Shown: in pieces, positions 48,701 to 63,700 of the stretch
How the letters are laid out: every line of letters begins with the position of its first letter
Numbering within the stretch: position 1 is the first letter of the stretch
Assembly: GCF_965638725.1 (NCBI RefSeq)
Contig: NC_134957.1
Location: 20,112,101-20,176,100 of the forward strand
DNA from: Aptenodytes patagonicus
Taxonomy: Eukaryota; Chordata; Aves; Sphenisciformes; Spheniscidae
Reading direction: 5' to 3'
Length of the DNA stretch: 64,000 nt
Position numbers and translations under genes: made by a program
Notes under the pieces: model-generated
What the model was told of the DNA's origin: nothing
The model's database searches: none
Seen by the model: the letters and a program-made list of their open reading frames with translations, nothing else

Positions 48701-51700
48701 TAGTGTGCTCTTTGTTAACGCTTCCTCGAGTTATTTATGTGCTTAAATTGTAGTTTCAATAGATAATAGGCTGAAATTACAGAATAATATGAAGTAAAAT
48801 TCACTGCTTGGAACTCACTACTTGTTCCAAGTATAAAGCTAAACTGAAGGCTGTAAATCAGTTTGTATATTTTATTCTCTCTTCTTCCAATACAGTTCAT
48901 ATCTACACACTGAAACTTGAAAGGAAAAAAAAAAGCAGACAACTGAACCATAGAAAAAAATCGAAACTTAAGAGTTGTGGGCTACCAGTCAGTATCTGTT
49001 TGCCCATACAGTGTTTTGTAGTGGCAGAAGAGTTGAATTTTTGTCTGTACCAAAACCGCTCCTCAGCTTTGAATGGGTGTATTTGAAACTTGAAAAAGAG
49101 TTCCTTTATACCTGCTGAGATGATGTGGCTGGAACACTAGTTCTGTAATTTCAGGTGGAACACGAGTGTACTCCTCGCTCCTCTAATACATTAAAAGAGA
49201 CCTTTTTCTTAAACAGTTAAAAAATGACCATATGTCGGACTTCTATTTTAAGTACAAGTAAATACAGCAGAAGGTCAAAATGTTGTCTGAGCAATCACTG
49301 TCTTGCAGTTTCTTGTGATGAAGTTTTGGGTGAAACAGGTTAAAACTCCTCTCACGTGTGCATTGTACAATGCAAGACCCCTGACATCTGGAGAGTGAGA
49401 GTTAGCCTTGGCCCCTTTTAAAATGAGATTCAGAACTGTAGCTAATTTTGAAATGTGTATAGACAGCTTTTGAACATCACTGTTCTGTTCCTGATCACGT
49501 TCCAACTGTTTTTCTTCTTCTGTATCTCTTTGAATGCAGTACTAAGATGTACAAAGACCAGATAAACCGGCTGGAAAACAGAATAAGAAGTTAAAACAGT
49601 GCCAGAACTGTTGGTAGGCAAGCTGCGTGTTGTAGACTTGAGTGAACTCCGTAGCTATAGGCTGAGAACACATACGAGTTACTGACGAGGTGGTACGTGA
49701 CAAGTTGGGGAATCATTTGGGCCCCTTGGAAGGTGAAAGTATTGCTTTCAGTTTAAATAGTACTTGTGAGAAGAATTTTCTTGTTGCTGTGCTAAGCCCT
49801 CATTACAGTTCCCAAAGAGCAGGTGCTATACTGAGCCTGACTGAAAAAATGCTGGTTTTGTGGAGTGCAATAGTCCAAACCTGGCAGACAGGTAGATTTC
49901 CACCATGAAGGGTGAAGGAACAGGCCCTGTGTGCTGTAGCAGCAGAGGGATTCAGATCAAAGATGTAGCAAGTCCCTTAAGCTGTACTGATCATAGTCGT
50001 CTTTTATGAACTAAAACACGTACAAAGAAGCAAGAAAGTCAAGAAATCACAATCATAGGAGGACTGTGTAGAACAGTGGCAGAGAAACTTTTAAAACTAC
50101 CTTGCTATCTGGATGTGCTTGTCTCTTACTCGTATGTTATTTATGGAGCTAGCTATTATTTGTCAAAACTTAAATGTTGCTTAGTCAGATCGCTGCATTA
50201 CAATGTATATAACATATATATAAAATTATAATCCCAGTGCTGCTGCTCACCACAGTTCCAGAAGCATTATTGTTACTAATTACTTTTAAATTTTGTAACT
50301 AAACCTGTCTCCCACTTCCACAGCAGCGGTAGAGCTATTGAAACCTCGGGAGCTTGGATAATGCGAGTGGTATTTTTGTTTTGTGTTTTCCAGCTTGTCT
50401 GTTCTAAAGTACAAAGTTAACCTAAGCAGCTTCCTCTAGGATTATTAGGCTTTTATTCATGGGCAGTGATGTCTTTTTTTATTTAGTTTAAATTTATATT
50501 TTTGCCAAATAGAGTTTTGGATTTCAGAGGCTTTGCTAATCAGTAGTTTCAAGTTTTCCTTTAAATTTTTCCCTTTTAACTAATTTCTATTGTTGATAGA
50601 GATTACTAGAAACAGTTACAAGGTAAGTGGAGTTTTCTTGTAATATGCTTAAATGTTTTGACTCTCACAACAATGATATTCTCAACTTTTTCTTCACCAA
50701 CAGCGCTTTATCCAGTATCTTGCATCCCGAAACACTTTGTTCAATTTAAATAACTACCTGGACAAAAGTGCCATGCAGGGTAAGGATCTTTCACTTGAAG
50801 AAAATAACTCTACTGCTTTTTTGCTCTGTGATAGTGCCTGTGTTGGTGCACTCTAGGAGACAAATGACATTTAAATGAAAGGGTATTATGATTTATATTG
50901 CATGAGGCACCAAAGAATGTCCAACTAAGAATGCAGACACAAGGAAAGTGAGATTCTGAGTTACCTAGCTGAGTGCTAGAAATTAGTCTGTAATATATGT
51001 ATCATGCATACGCAGCTGTAAATTTTAAAGAGTGAACTCTTAACGCTGACTAGAATAAACCTGATGAATATTAGCACAATGATCTATATTTGCTGTTGCA
51101 TTTTAGTGTCTCAGGAGTAAATGTTTACTGGTAAGGTGCATGGAATGGTAACTAGAATGTGCTGTATAGTGAGAACTCCCTCAAATCTCTGAGAAGTCTT
51201 TAATTACTTGCCAATGGTAGAAAACATTTCTCGGTCTTTGTGTGGTTTTTGAGGCATTGCAGAGAAGGTACTAAAGTCTTCAGCATTTTACTAGGAATAC
51301 ATTTTTAGTCTAATTTCAAGAACATCTTAAGAGCTGCTTGGTTCTTGCCTAATATTTTCCGCTTGGTTCTTGCCTAATATTTTAATGTGTTTAGGTGTTT
51401 ATTAGAAGTTTATGCTTTCCTAATCTTAGCAAGTTGGGAAGAAACTGTAACATTACATCTCAAGGTGAAAAATAGTGAATCTCAAGACTCTGGAAAGTGC
51501 CTATGAAGGGTTTTTTATGCAAGTTGATGTAAAATGGACTAGTAGGAGAATAGTTCTTGAAAAGAACTTAAAAGAAACTGTACCCCTTCAAAATGTCTAA
51601 ATTATAAATGCTTAACTTTTAGGCTATGATATGTCTACCTTCATTAGGCGATATAGCAGATACTTGAATGAAAAAGCACTTTCATATAGACTTGTAGCAG

Positions 51701-54700
51701 TTGACTTCACCAAAATGAAAAGAGGGTAAGACTGTTACTGCTTCTTTTGTTTGGTCTTTCATATTGGGGGGGAGGGAAATACCAGTTGTTCTTGAGCTTT
51801 TGGCCCTTTGAAGCAATATAGTATTATTGAAACAGCATAATATGCTGAGGTCTCTTGGTAACTTGTAAACGTGTCTTCTACTCTGTAGGATAGATGGAGT
51901 GATGAGAACCATGAATGCGGAAAAGCTTCTGAAAACCCTTCCAATTATACAGAACCAGCTTGATGCACTCCTTGATTTTGATGTAAGTACTTTAGGTAAC
52001 ACTCTCTCATTTTTAAGTGAGAGTTTCGTTATTTTATTAAATACTAATTTACTTTCTCATTGCTTTCTACACAGGCAAATCCAAATGAACTAACAAATGG
52101 TGTTATAAATGCTGCCTTTATGCTCCTCTTTAAAGATTCCATTAGACTTTTTGCAGCATACAATGAGGGGATTATTAATCTTTTAGGTATGTGAGAATTT
52201 TTTTAGCTTTTGAACTTTTGTGAAAGATATTGAGAGAACTAAAGAATATAGACAATTTCTGACTGCAATTTCGTAATAAATTCTCTGCTCTATTACCATT
52301 AAATTAAGCCTGCCTTAGTTTCAGTGGCAACTAGCATAGGCTTAAACATGTGCTTCTACCTTGAAGAATACATCTTGAAACAGAAATTGAGATGAGAGGG
52401 TGACTGGTGAGACTAAAACAAAGATACCGTAAATGTGCAGTGGATAATCTTTGGCAACTGAGCTGTGAAAGTATTTAGTGAGGTATCTGGTATTTTGAGT
52501 ATTTAGTATAGTCACAGTATGACTGGCTTCTGGTTTCCCATAATTTCTTTAGAGCCTGACTATTCACTTTTACCTGGTACCTGAATCTACATGAGCCTAG
52601 TAGATGACACGTAGGGTTTTTTGTTCAAGAGTGGTAAGCTCTTAGAAAAGCCTTATAATGACTATTCAAGCAAATTTCTGAATGAGAACATCTGATCAGT
52701 TTGCTCTGTTAATCCATTAGTTTTTACTCAATGAAAAATCCGTTAGTTTTTACTCAATGAAATATCTATAAGTATATAGGGCAAAACCATAAAAAGTGAA
52801 GGATGTGGTTGATACTCCTTTTGGTAGGTCAGTTCAGTATATGTACCGCTTCAGTAGCCGTTCTGATGTCTTTTGGATATGGAGCCCATTTACAAACATC
52901 AAAACATATTGATACAGGGTCTAAAAATGTAAATACATACCAGGAATATTTTCAAATGATAAAATAATTTGCCTCATTGCCAGCTAGTAAGCTGACTTCT
53001 TGAAAATATTCCCCCTAAATACCTAATTTAACAATTGCAGTGATTCACGTCCATGCTTAATAAAGCTTTGCATTATATTCTCATGTACTGAAATAGAAAA
53101 ATCAATGGTTTTCTATTGACTGACTTATTACAAAAGGTGTCAGGTATTAATGTAAACTTTAAAATCTGAATAGCTTTGAGTTACTCCTGTCTGTTCTCTC
53201 CCTGAAGCTTGTCTCGAATTAACTTTTATAATACTGTGTCACCTTCTTGCTGCGAAGGCTGTTATCTTACAAGAGTTTTATTTGCATCCTCAGAAAGATA
53301 TTTTGATATGAAGAAGAACCAGTGCAAAGAAGGCTTGGATATTTACAAAAAATTTCTAGCCAGAATGACCAAATTGTCAGAATTCCTCAAAGTAGCAGAG
53401 GTAAATAAATCTACGTCTATGGAAGGGATATCATTTAGCTGTCTGTACTGGTGCAGTGGTCTATATTCATAACAGCAACTTCACAAACAGATTAATATTT
53501 GCTTAACTTTGCTATAGAAGGAAGCATTCTACAGATTAGGTATTTTAAAGTTTGTATACGCTCATTAACATGAAGTGAGATTCTTGGGTATCCTTTTCAT
53601 TAGCCAGACAACATAGTAAACTTTCTGAAGTGTTGTTACATTTTGAACTGTTCATGAAATTTATATGAACTGAATGTTACAGTCTATTTACAGTGCTCCC
53701 CTTTACTGTAACTGCTCAAAGTGGAGTAGTTCCAGTAAGCAATGTGGGTGTTTCTCATGCTCCCCGTAAGCTTTTCTGCGTGGAAAAGTTAGGCTGGATG
53801 AAAAGTTGGGTTTGCTTTGAGATGCAATTTAATGCACTTGTGATTTCTAAGGTGTGTTCCTACTGAAAATCGTACCTGTTCAGAAAGTTATGAATATCCC
53901 TTTTGAATATGTTAGTTTCTATGTAACATTCAGACATCACTGGTTTTTATTTTCATTGCCACTGCATGTAGTAATGTACGGGTTTTTTTCTTCTTTTTTT
54001 GTAAACCCAGCAAGTTGGAATTGATCAGGGTGACATTCCAGATCTTACTCAGGTCAGTGTACATATCGTATTGATTAACCCAATTATTTTGTTCTTTGTG
54101 TTTTTAAAGGTTGGTGTGTATCGTAGTAATCATTCATCTCAAGAATGTATTCTCTTCTATGTCTTTATATATGGGAAATATGTACGGTGACTTTTCCCGT
54201 GGATTAAATGTACTCAGTATTCACACTTTGCAGCTCCTAATAAGATTTTTGGATTGTTTAAAGCAATAAAACTCAAAATATTTTTCAAGAACTTCTGGTT
54301 TTTATCACAGAAGATTCACTGACATATAAGCTACAAGCATCTTGCCATGCCTTCAGGAAAACCTTCCATTTCACTGTAATTTAATGTCTTCCAACACACT
54401 TAAAGATTACAGTTAGCTAGTTCGGTCTAGAATTTTTTCTTTCCCCTGAGGTCTGAATAGATTTGATGTTTCTATATCAGCACTTAACGCAGGCTTCGAT
54501 ATTACTCAGTAATATGAGGGACATGTGCAATACAGGTTGTGCACTGGAACACTTAGCCTAAAAGGTGGAATGCAGGGGAATACCTTCTAAGTGAGGATAA
54601 ATTGAGGGGCAGAAAGGAGGTGAGAAAGATGGTTTGACCTGGTGAACAGGAAACACTGATAGCCCACAGAAGGGCACAAAGTTATTCTTTGCAAGTTCCT

Positions 54701-57700
54701 TCAGTTCACAGGGACATTGTATTCCTAACCTAGGACCAACCCAACAGGACAGAGGTATTTGGTGTTCTTTCTGTAGCACAGAGTAACCTGATGGGTAGAA
54801 TAAATGGCAGTCTGTCAGGAGACTCGGACAATAAACTGGAATGCCTTCGAGGTCTAGAGTACTCAAGCTGTTTAAGTAGAGTCAGTGTGAAACAGTTAAA
54901 ATCTAATGTGTAAACTTTGAACAGTGACATCTAATCCTACACCGCCTTCACAAAATTAAATTTCATGGGTTAATCATGTAAAAATGTATCTACTGTGAAG
55001 ATTTGCCTAAACTTCATCGGTGTCTTTTTAATATGGAAATCAAATCTAAACCACAAACTTCCATTGTCAGTGTTGTTCATTACTGCCTACATTATGATCT
55101 CCATCTGAAATCATACATGTTTCGAAGTACAAACCTCTAATACTTGCAGTCCTGGCAATTAATATTAACCCCTTTAAGAACTTCTAGGCCTTTGTGGTAG
55201 GAAAAGAAATATGACTGTAACCAGCAGGGTAAGAGCAGGTAATGAGTGAAAGCAGTAGTTTGTTTTCTGTTGGTGTTTGATCTTAGCATCTTACTCTCTT
55301 TTGATTAGTACTGCAGTATTCAGCTGGTCTGCATTATGCTAATCAAATTATGCTCAAGTCTGAAGTTATACTTCACTGGGTTTGTGTGTACTTGTCCAGT
55401 TAATTGGGTCATTATAAGGCTCTTCAAAGCAGGGTTTTTTTAATTTACTGAGACTAGGGGATTTAACTTTGTTTTGCTGTTCTCTATATCTGAAACTTTC
55501 AGTGAGCAAACCCTTTTATATCTACTGTTCTCACAACATTTTTTTCTAATAGCTCAGCTATTTTGTTTTAAGTGCACTTAGACATGAAAGGCAACTCTGA
55601 ACTGTGGTGATAGATGTCAGCATCCTGTGTATTTTGGCAACTTCAGTGCCACTGTTAAGCATTCCACTTCCATAGTAGATTTCATGGCATTTGATAAGAG
55701 TTGAGTAATTATACATGAATTCAGTGCCACATTAAAAGAATTTGTTAAAATTTCTTAATACTAGACTTTCACAAAAAATTAATTTTCGGTGTGCTTGTGT
55801 TTCTGAAATAAGTTCTGACAGGGTCATGTCTTTTGTCTCTATTCTGGTCTACCATATTTAACTTTTTTCCAAATGCTTTGTTTACGTTTCTGGTGTATAT
55901 TCTGTTCTGGGATATGCACGTTTCAGAGTTTCCTTAAGCTGTTCCTGACAACAATGGTTTTATCTCTTCAGAGGTTTATTAATTCCTGCTGCTGTATAAG
56001 TGTGTTTATTCCTTGATTCTAATGTTCACATTACTGCTACTGTTGCCAGTTCCTATAAAGAAAATACTTTCCTTTGTAGGTGCCCTGTTTCACAATGATG
56101 TTGCTTACTTTCTGTTTACAGCTGTTACTGTATTGCATGAATGCAAGTGGGTCACTTTCCTCTGTATGGATGTTAGTCTGTCAGATGTCTTTGGGTGAGA
56201 GGAGGGAGGCTGAGTCATCAAATACAGCCTTTTTCAAGTCAACATCTGTATTAGCCCAGGCATCTTTTCTGACGTAAAACTGCTAAGATCTGTTCACTCA
56301 AAATTTCATCTCTGATGTTTTGTTGGATGTCTGCAGCAGTGAGAAAGTTCAGAGAAGTTACTGGTTTGTTGGTTTTAGGTTTTATGGTTGAGGGGGTTGT
56401 TTAGAGGGTTTTAGAAACAGTAAGTATAGAATATGCTTTTCCATACAGATAAGTTTTAGAGTGGTCTTGAAAAAACAATGAAGACTTAGGAAAAACTTTC
56501 TGGAATTAGGGTATAATCGCCTAGTATTAAGATTATCTATCTAGCTGTGTCACGCAATGTCTTTTGCAAACTATTGTTCCTCCTGAAAGGTAAAAGTCTG
56601 GGTCTTTTGGTTTGATTCTTCTTTTTTTTTTTTTTTTTTTTTGTCCCTGATACCTTTCCAGAAGAGTATTTCAAAATGTTCCCCCTTGGGGTTTAGCTGT
56701 CTAGTTCAAACGCTGAATTTATTTATGACCAGTTGTTGAGGTAACTACACTGTCTTAGCTTACCAAGCTCTATTCATAGAAAGAAATATCAACTCAGGCC
56801 TTAACTTTAAGACAGGCAGTTCTACAGGATTATTCTAATTGCTTTTCTTTGCATCTCCTGTACCTTGAATTGGCCTTCATTGAATGTGGGAAGCTAGAAT
56901 TGTGCTCAGTATTTCAGAGCGGAACTTGCCAAAGCCTTGTGTGATTAGTATTTTTCCTCTTTCCAGGAAATACTTCGGTCTAACTTTTGGTACAGAAGGG
57001 CTAGCAAGGGCAAGCTTGTTTTTTCTTCCAAACAATGCCTATCATGTCTGTTCTACCTACTGAAAGTTGGCAAGTGGTAAGAGAGGCTTAATGTCTCTGA
57101 AACCGTGCCAGATGAGGAGGACTGAGCTGGCAAGCAGATTAAAACTTTAGAGGTCTATTCCCTTCATCTGAATCTGCAGTAGGATTTACTTCGCTTGTTT
57201 TATGGAATATGGACTATGTAGTTAAAAGCCACGAGAGCAAGGCGGCTAGAATAGCAAGGCAGTGAACTCTTCCAAAAGTGCCAGCCTAATTATTTTGCTT
57301 GATGGAGGTTGTTTTTGTAGGGTGATTTGGGGAGATCTTACTTCCTGCTATGACTGTGTAATCAGGATGAGTTCAAATTTATTCTGAGATTTGAAGCTGT
57401 TTCCTTTGGTATGGAAGAAATATTTCTGTAGTGGATACAAGTATATGGCAGAAAGAAGGCAGGTTATGATGGGCACTTTTTTCTTATTTTCTGTAGGAAC
57501 CAAAGCAGCTCTGGTGTGCCTTAGTCTGTATATTTTAAACTTGTTCTTTTCTGTTACCTATCGGTTAAAATCTTTGTCTCAGGTACTGAATGGCTGTGCT
57601 CTCAAAAGTTTTGGTAAGCTTATGAGTATTGGTCACCTAAAACTCATTTAAGGTGTCTAGTGTCTGACTTCCTGCTGGATTTAAGTGGCGAGAAACCTGG

Positions 57701-60700
57701 GGTTTTTTAATCTTCTTCATCGCTTTAAATAAAAACAGCTTAATGTTTAAAACTTCTCATGGGTAACACTTTTCCAGGGGAGGGATGGGGACAGAAGGGA
57801 TGGAGATGGAATCCGCAAAAAAACCCAAAAACTTTATTTGAGGTGATGTTGCTAGTTTCTAATGTTTTAGGCTACCAAAGGCTTTGGAGTAATTGAGTTG
57901 GTTTATTGTGTAGTCATGTGTTGAATAGCTACTCCGTCTGCAATGGTATTGTTGGGATTAGGTTGAATTTGATTGCTTTTTTTAATCAAACCTAACATTC
58001 TGCTGTAGTCAAGTGTTTCTAATGCAAGCCTTTGACTGTAAATATTTGAATGGAAAATGATTGGCTTTTTATTGTTACAGGGGAAAGGGGGTCAAAAATG
58101 CAAAGGCTTCATTTTGGTACTTCTGCGAGTTTAAGGGAGTACTGCTTAATCAGCTGTGATTACTGGATTAATCTTAACATAGCAAATACTGTTGCCAAAA
58201 ACAAGAATGTGACTTGCTACACAGAAGCAGACCTACTCTGGGGGAATCCTTACTTCATGGCTCTGTGGTGCCACTCCTTTTAAAGAACCACAACTGGGTA
58301 GATAGAATTCAGGTATGCAGGATGGCAGCAAAACCCAAAGGCACAATTACTGATGTGTGGGGTTTTGTTGTTAGTGGATGAGGAAACTAATCTGTGTACT
58401 AAACAAGGATGTGTTGTCTAGAAGCAGTGTTTTATAAATACTTTAACTTTAGGCACCCAGCAGCTTGCTTGAAGCACTGGAACAGCATTTGGCTTCTGTG
58501 GAGGGAAAGAAAACAAAAGAAGTCTCCGCTGCCAGCAGGTGAGCACCCAATGAATTATAACGATGCCTATACTTAGGATTTGTCATCTTCATACTGAGAA
58601 TTTTCAGGATTCAGTCATTTGGTGTTCTCCTTGAATTTTATTCACTTCCAAATATATCTTCCTAGAAGTATAAATGAAGCATCTAGTGACTAGTAGTCTG
58701 ATAGCTTAGTCACATTTGAAATCTAGGTATGTCTGCCTGTGTCTCTGACAGACTTCTTATTCTGCTGTAATAAACCACTGAGCTGAGACCTTGTATATTA
58801 TTCTTTTTAGTTTTTAGTTGTTTGAAGTCCTTTGGCTTATAAGACTTCTAAGTTATTTGGGTTTTGAGGCTCTTTTTACCCAAGATAGGATGGTATTTAT
58901 CTTGGTCAATTACCTACTTCTCGGACCGTGAATTTATCTTAACCTGCTTATAAAAGTTCTTCAGTCCCTTCTCAGAACAGCCAAATTAGCTTAGATGCTT
59001 TGTGCTGGCAGGAATTGTGTTACTCTTTGTATCGATACATATGAGCAGTACTTCTGACTTAAGAGTGAGAGATATCTTTTGGCATAGGCATTCTCCCCCC
59101 GAAACTTGGTAAATACTGATAAATGTATCAGTGTAAGGTATATTCCTGAGTTGCTGTCTTGCTCCTCAGATTTTTTTTTTGCAAGTATCTGAGGATTCAC
59201 TACTACAGTATTCTGCTAAAAAGTATACTATATAAAGAATAACTTCTGTGCTTTGTTTACTGTTATATATATAATATGTACAAATAAGCTTTTTGTGCCT
59301 CTGCCACTTGAATGGAATAGAATTCCAGTCTAGTCTATGTGACCTTAAAGAAAAACAACTGGTGTGTTCTGCGTTTTCCAGTTCCTACCCGCTGAAACTT
59401 GAGGGAGTAGTCCTCTGTACTCATGCTGCTTTTTCACCAAACCCCCTCATTATTGGGGTGTCTGCGTTTCTGTACCAGAGAGAAAAGACTGGAGTGGAGG
59501 GGGAATGGCACACAACTAGATAAGGCACTTGATGATTATGTGATGTATACCTGGCTGTTTTTTGTAATAAAACTTTTTTTAATTATTACTGTTTTTAGAG
59601 CTAGTGCCCTATCCAGTGCTGTTTCCACACTTGCCAATACAGGAATGTCATTTAGCAGGATGGATGAGAAAGAAAAGCAGCAGGCATTGGAGGAGGAACA
59701 AGCTAGACTGCAGGCACTTAAGGTACTGTATTTTTTACAAGTTTGTATTCTGAGATTTTTTTTTTTAAGTGGTACAGGTGAAAACCAGGGTTGGCTTAGA
59801 ATAGCGTATGGTGGGGGAACTCTCATCTTAAGAGAGGTCAAGGCATGATTCTGTAGGATGCAGGTGTGATGGCTGCCAATATGTGGTGACCCTTCTACCA
59901 GGAGTATGATTTGAATAGCAGACAGCTGATATAAATCACTTATATTCTTCCTTATAAGAGATCGTTATTTATCTCAAAGATTCCCAAAATGAGTATACAA
60001 CATTTCTAGGTTACATCTCAGCAGCTGAACATACAGCATTGCTATTGTAAGACTGATGATTGGTAGGAGGGGAATTATTTTTCCCCATGATGTATGGAAT
60101 GTGGCTTTAGTGTGATTCTTCACTCATGTTGCTCATAATGAGAATACACACTACAGTTCTGTCCACGTTTAACTGCTCTTACTTATAATTCTATAATTTA
60201 GCTTGAAAAACTGTTTGAAATCGTATGTATTTAGGTTTAATTTATGGACTTTGAATAATAATACATTTGAAAGAAAATCAGCGTGTTCTCTCTTGGTTCC
60301 TTAATGTGCTTTCCTTTGCTCATTGGTACTTGTTGAGTAGTCCTCTTAGTAACATCCCTCTCAAGGCCTGAATCCTGGTCCTTCGGGTCCTTTTAACCTG
60401 TTTATAACACTGTTTCCTGAGAACATATACAGTATAAAATCTCGAACAAGGCAAGACGCTTCTCTTGCTGAAAGCTAAACCTGTAGTTCTGTCATGTCCC
60501 AGGCACACGCAAGTGGGGCAGTTGGGGAATTTTTCTTCTGTTGCTTTAACATCTCTAGACACACCTAAACGATGGAGCAAGTCTCGAGGCCACGTTACAA
60601 GAGCCTTAAAACTATTTGGAGTGTGAAAGTAAACTTTGACAGTAATGCAGAGTTGAGTTTCGTCTCTGGAGTTAGAGGTCTATTGAAGATTCTTCACTTT

Positions 60701-63700
60701 CCTGACTTGGTGTAAGGCATATTTTTCAAATCAATGTGAAGCAGGTTTCCTGCTATTAGACTACAATCTTAGTGTGCCTTGCTGCCTGCTGCCGAACTGC
60801 TTCACTTGAATCTCAGCAAGTGTTGTGGTGGTGATGTTGTTTGGTTTTTTTGGTTGGGGTTTTTCTTTTTTGTTTTCAGGAGTTGCATCAGATGTCTCCC
60901 TCTTCACTGTCCCACTTTGGCTAGAATAGGACTTGTAGCTGCTGTAACTGAATAATTAAATCAGCTGATAGAAATCTTCATCTGGGGGCAGGGAAGCTTG
61001 CAAGCTCACTCAATGTTTTACTTGAGGAATGTAAGCAGTGTAAAACATACACCTGTGCTATATAAATGCAGTGGGCATATCTAGAAGTAACGAGGGATGT
61101 AAACCTAAAATTAACAATGTAAACTAGATTTTTATTTTGCCAGTTTAAGAGCAACACCACATGGATATTATTAGGATGCACATTGTTAGTCTGACTTCTG
61201 AGCATCTGAATTGAACTATGAAGAGATCCTAACAGTAGAGAGAGATGGGTCTTCCTGAACAAAGGTCCATTGACCTGTTTCTCTGAGTGACTGTGAAGGG
61301 AGCTTAGAATGTGTAGCTTGATTAGAAGTGTTTTACTTCTAGGCACTTATAGATAGTTTAAAAAAATAATTATTTAAAACCTCAAGTCCCACCTTGATTT
61401 TTATAAAGGCTTTCTTAAAACAAATACTCCTATCTCTAATTTCAATCATCTTTCTGTTTTCAGGACTTTACAGGAGAATGACTCATTTATTAGGACCATA
61501 ATTAAAATGTCTTCTTGGAAAAGGTCTTCAGGACTGAAGGGTTAATAAATTAATAAAACTAAGATGCAAACTGTCTATCTCATCTTTCAGGAGCAGCGAT
61601 TAAGAGAGATTTCTGTAGTATCAAATTCCACTTCCACATCAGCATCCCCAAGCACCTTATCAGGAAAAAGTGTGAATACCACTGTAGCTGTTGACCTCTT
61701 TGCAGTACCAGCACCCACAACAAATAGGTGAGAGAGACTTACTTTGCTTTCTGAAGCAAGCAGAAATTACTGCATTGGCCTGTAGCTCCACAGTCAATTG
61801 CAAAGCACTGATCCTGGTTACTTTTCAAGAATAACCTTTTGCTGATGTTTTCCTGGTGTATTCACAAGAATTTTGGTATTGGTCAATAAGTGCTTAATTA
61901 CTAGTTTTGTTTTGTACCACTATTATTGATGGGCTACTAGTGAACAAGAGAAAGTGAGATTGGTATGGGTGTTTGTATAACACAAGAATACAAGCCTGTT
62001 GCGTATTTTCACGTTTCTCTCTCTCTCTCTTTTCTTATTCAGCATGCCCAACCTTTCTAGTGATCTTTTTGATCTTCAGCCTGCATTTGTTCCAACTGTG
62101 CAGAGTACTCCAGCTATATCAACATCAGCAAGCAGTGCTTGGGGAGGTGAGCTGATACGATGATTTGACTGTCTAAATGATGGGTGTATTCTCAGAATAC
62201 AAGAATAAAATACAGATTCATACTTAATTGAATCTACATCTTAAACCTTAATTACTTTGTATTTAAACATCTCTATCCTTGACAGAATATAAAATAAGTC
62301 ATCTGAAAGCTCTGGCAAACTGTTATAGAAAAGTTACTTTTTTTTTTAACGCATAGCAGTAGCGTCAATGTGCAGTAGATGGAAGGAAGGAGCTATTCAA
62401 TAAAGGGGCCAGGTAGAAGAAACGTAACTAAAAATCAAAGTTTAAAAATGCTGGGAAATATAAACTAAGCAGATGTAACTGAGAAGATGCTGGACTAGTA
62501 TTTCCATTCCATTAAGTGATATTAATTAATACACTTCTCATTTAAAAGGTGTTGGTGACTTCAAAGTTCTTATAATAAAGCTGTCGTTCCCAGTTTCTTG
62601 GGCACAGCATTCTCCATACCCTCACCCATTCCTCCAAAGAATAATCAGGGTAGATGTCAAAGAAATGTCTTAAATGCTGAAATAAGGCAATGTTAACACC
62701 ACTGTAAGTGTTGGTATTTTAATAGGTGTAATTGATACCCTTATGTGCTATTTAAAAGGTAGATTCTTGAAGCCAAAAATGTAGTATCTAACTTTTTTGA
62801 CTGATTAATGTTCTGTCACTCTCCTCCTCCCACCCAATGGCAACACTAGAATTATTTTCTCTAGAGAGAGCTGTTAGGATTTTTATCTGAAACTAAGAAT
62901 TTGTATCTTTAATGGGCTGAGCACTAGGTGGAATATTTACAGTATGATTTTGTCTAGAGATTCTCATATGCAGTCATTTCAGTCTGGTTTTCTTTTCCAT
63001 TATTTGTACTCTGTATTCTTTCCTTCACTTCTGCATCTGAAAGGTCCTTTCTCGTCCTCAAATGGTTGTGTTGGTTCTCCACCTCATCTGGACATCTTTG
63101 ACATGAAGCCAGTTGAAGAAGCTGTAAAATCTACCACCCCTTTCATCATTTCTACTTTTTCCTCCAAACAAACGGTGGAACTGTTTAGTGGTAAACAAAC
63201 AAACAAAACCCATGTAATTTCTTTGCAACTGGAGATGATAATGCTAATAAACTGGGCCATGTAATCTTTTTGTGGTTTGGACCAATCTTCACTTTTTATT
63301 AACAAGTGAAAATGGTGCATTAATTCCAGATGTAGTCAATTACATGTTTCCTTAAAGTTTTATTTCTACAGTTGAAATAACTCATTATTTTGTTAAGCTT
63401 GCCCAACCTAGACATCCTAAGACTTGCAATTTTGCTGGAATTTTTGCTGATTTCTTTCAAACTGCAATCTCCTTTCTCTTTTGTAATGGGGAATGCAGGA
63501 GTTACTTGAGCTTTTCAAATTTGTTAAATTAAAAAAATCCTTTTTATTACTAAAAATTCTTAATTTTTAACTGCAGACTTAATTTTTAGGTCCCCTCTCC
63601 CTTTTTCTCTTTTAAACTGATCTTATTTTCTTCTCTCTTTTTATGAAGATGACTTTAGTGGTCATAAACCTACATATGCTTCTGTGTATCATCCTCTGAC

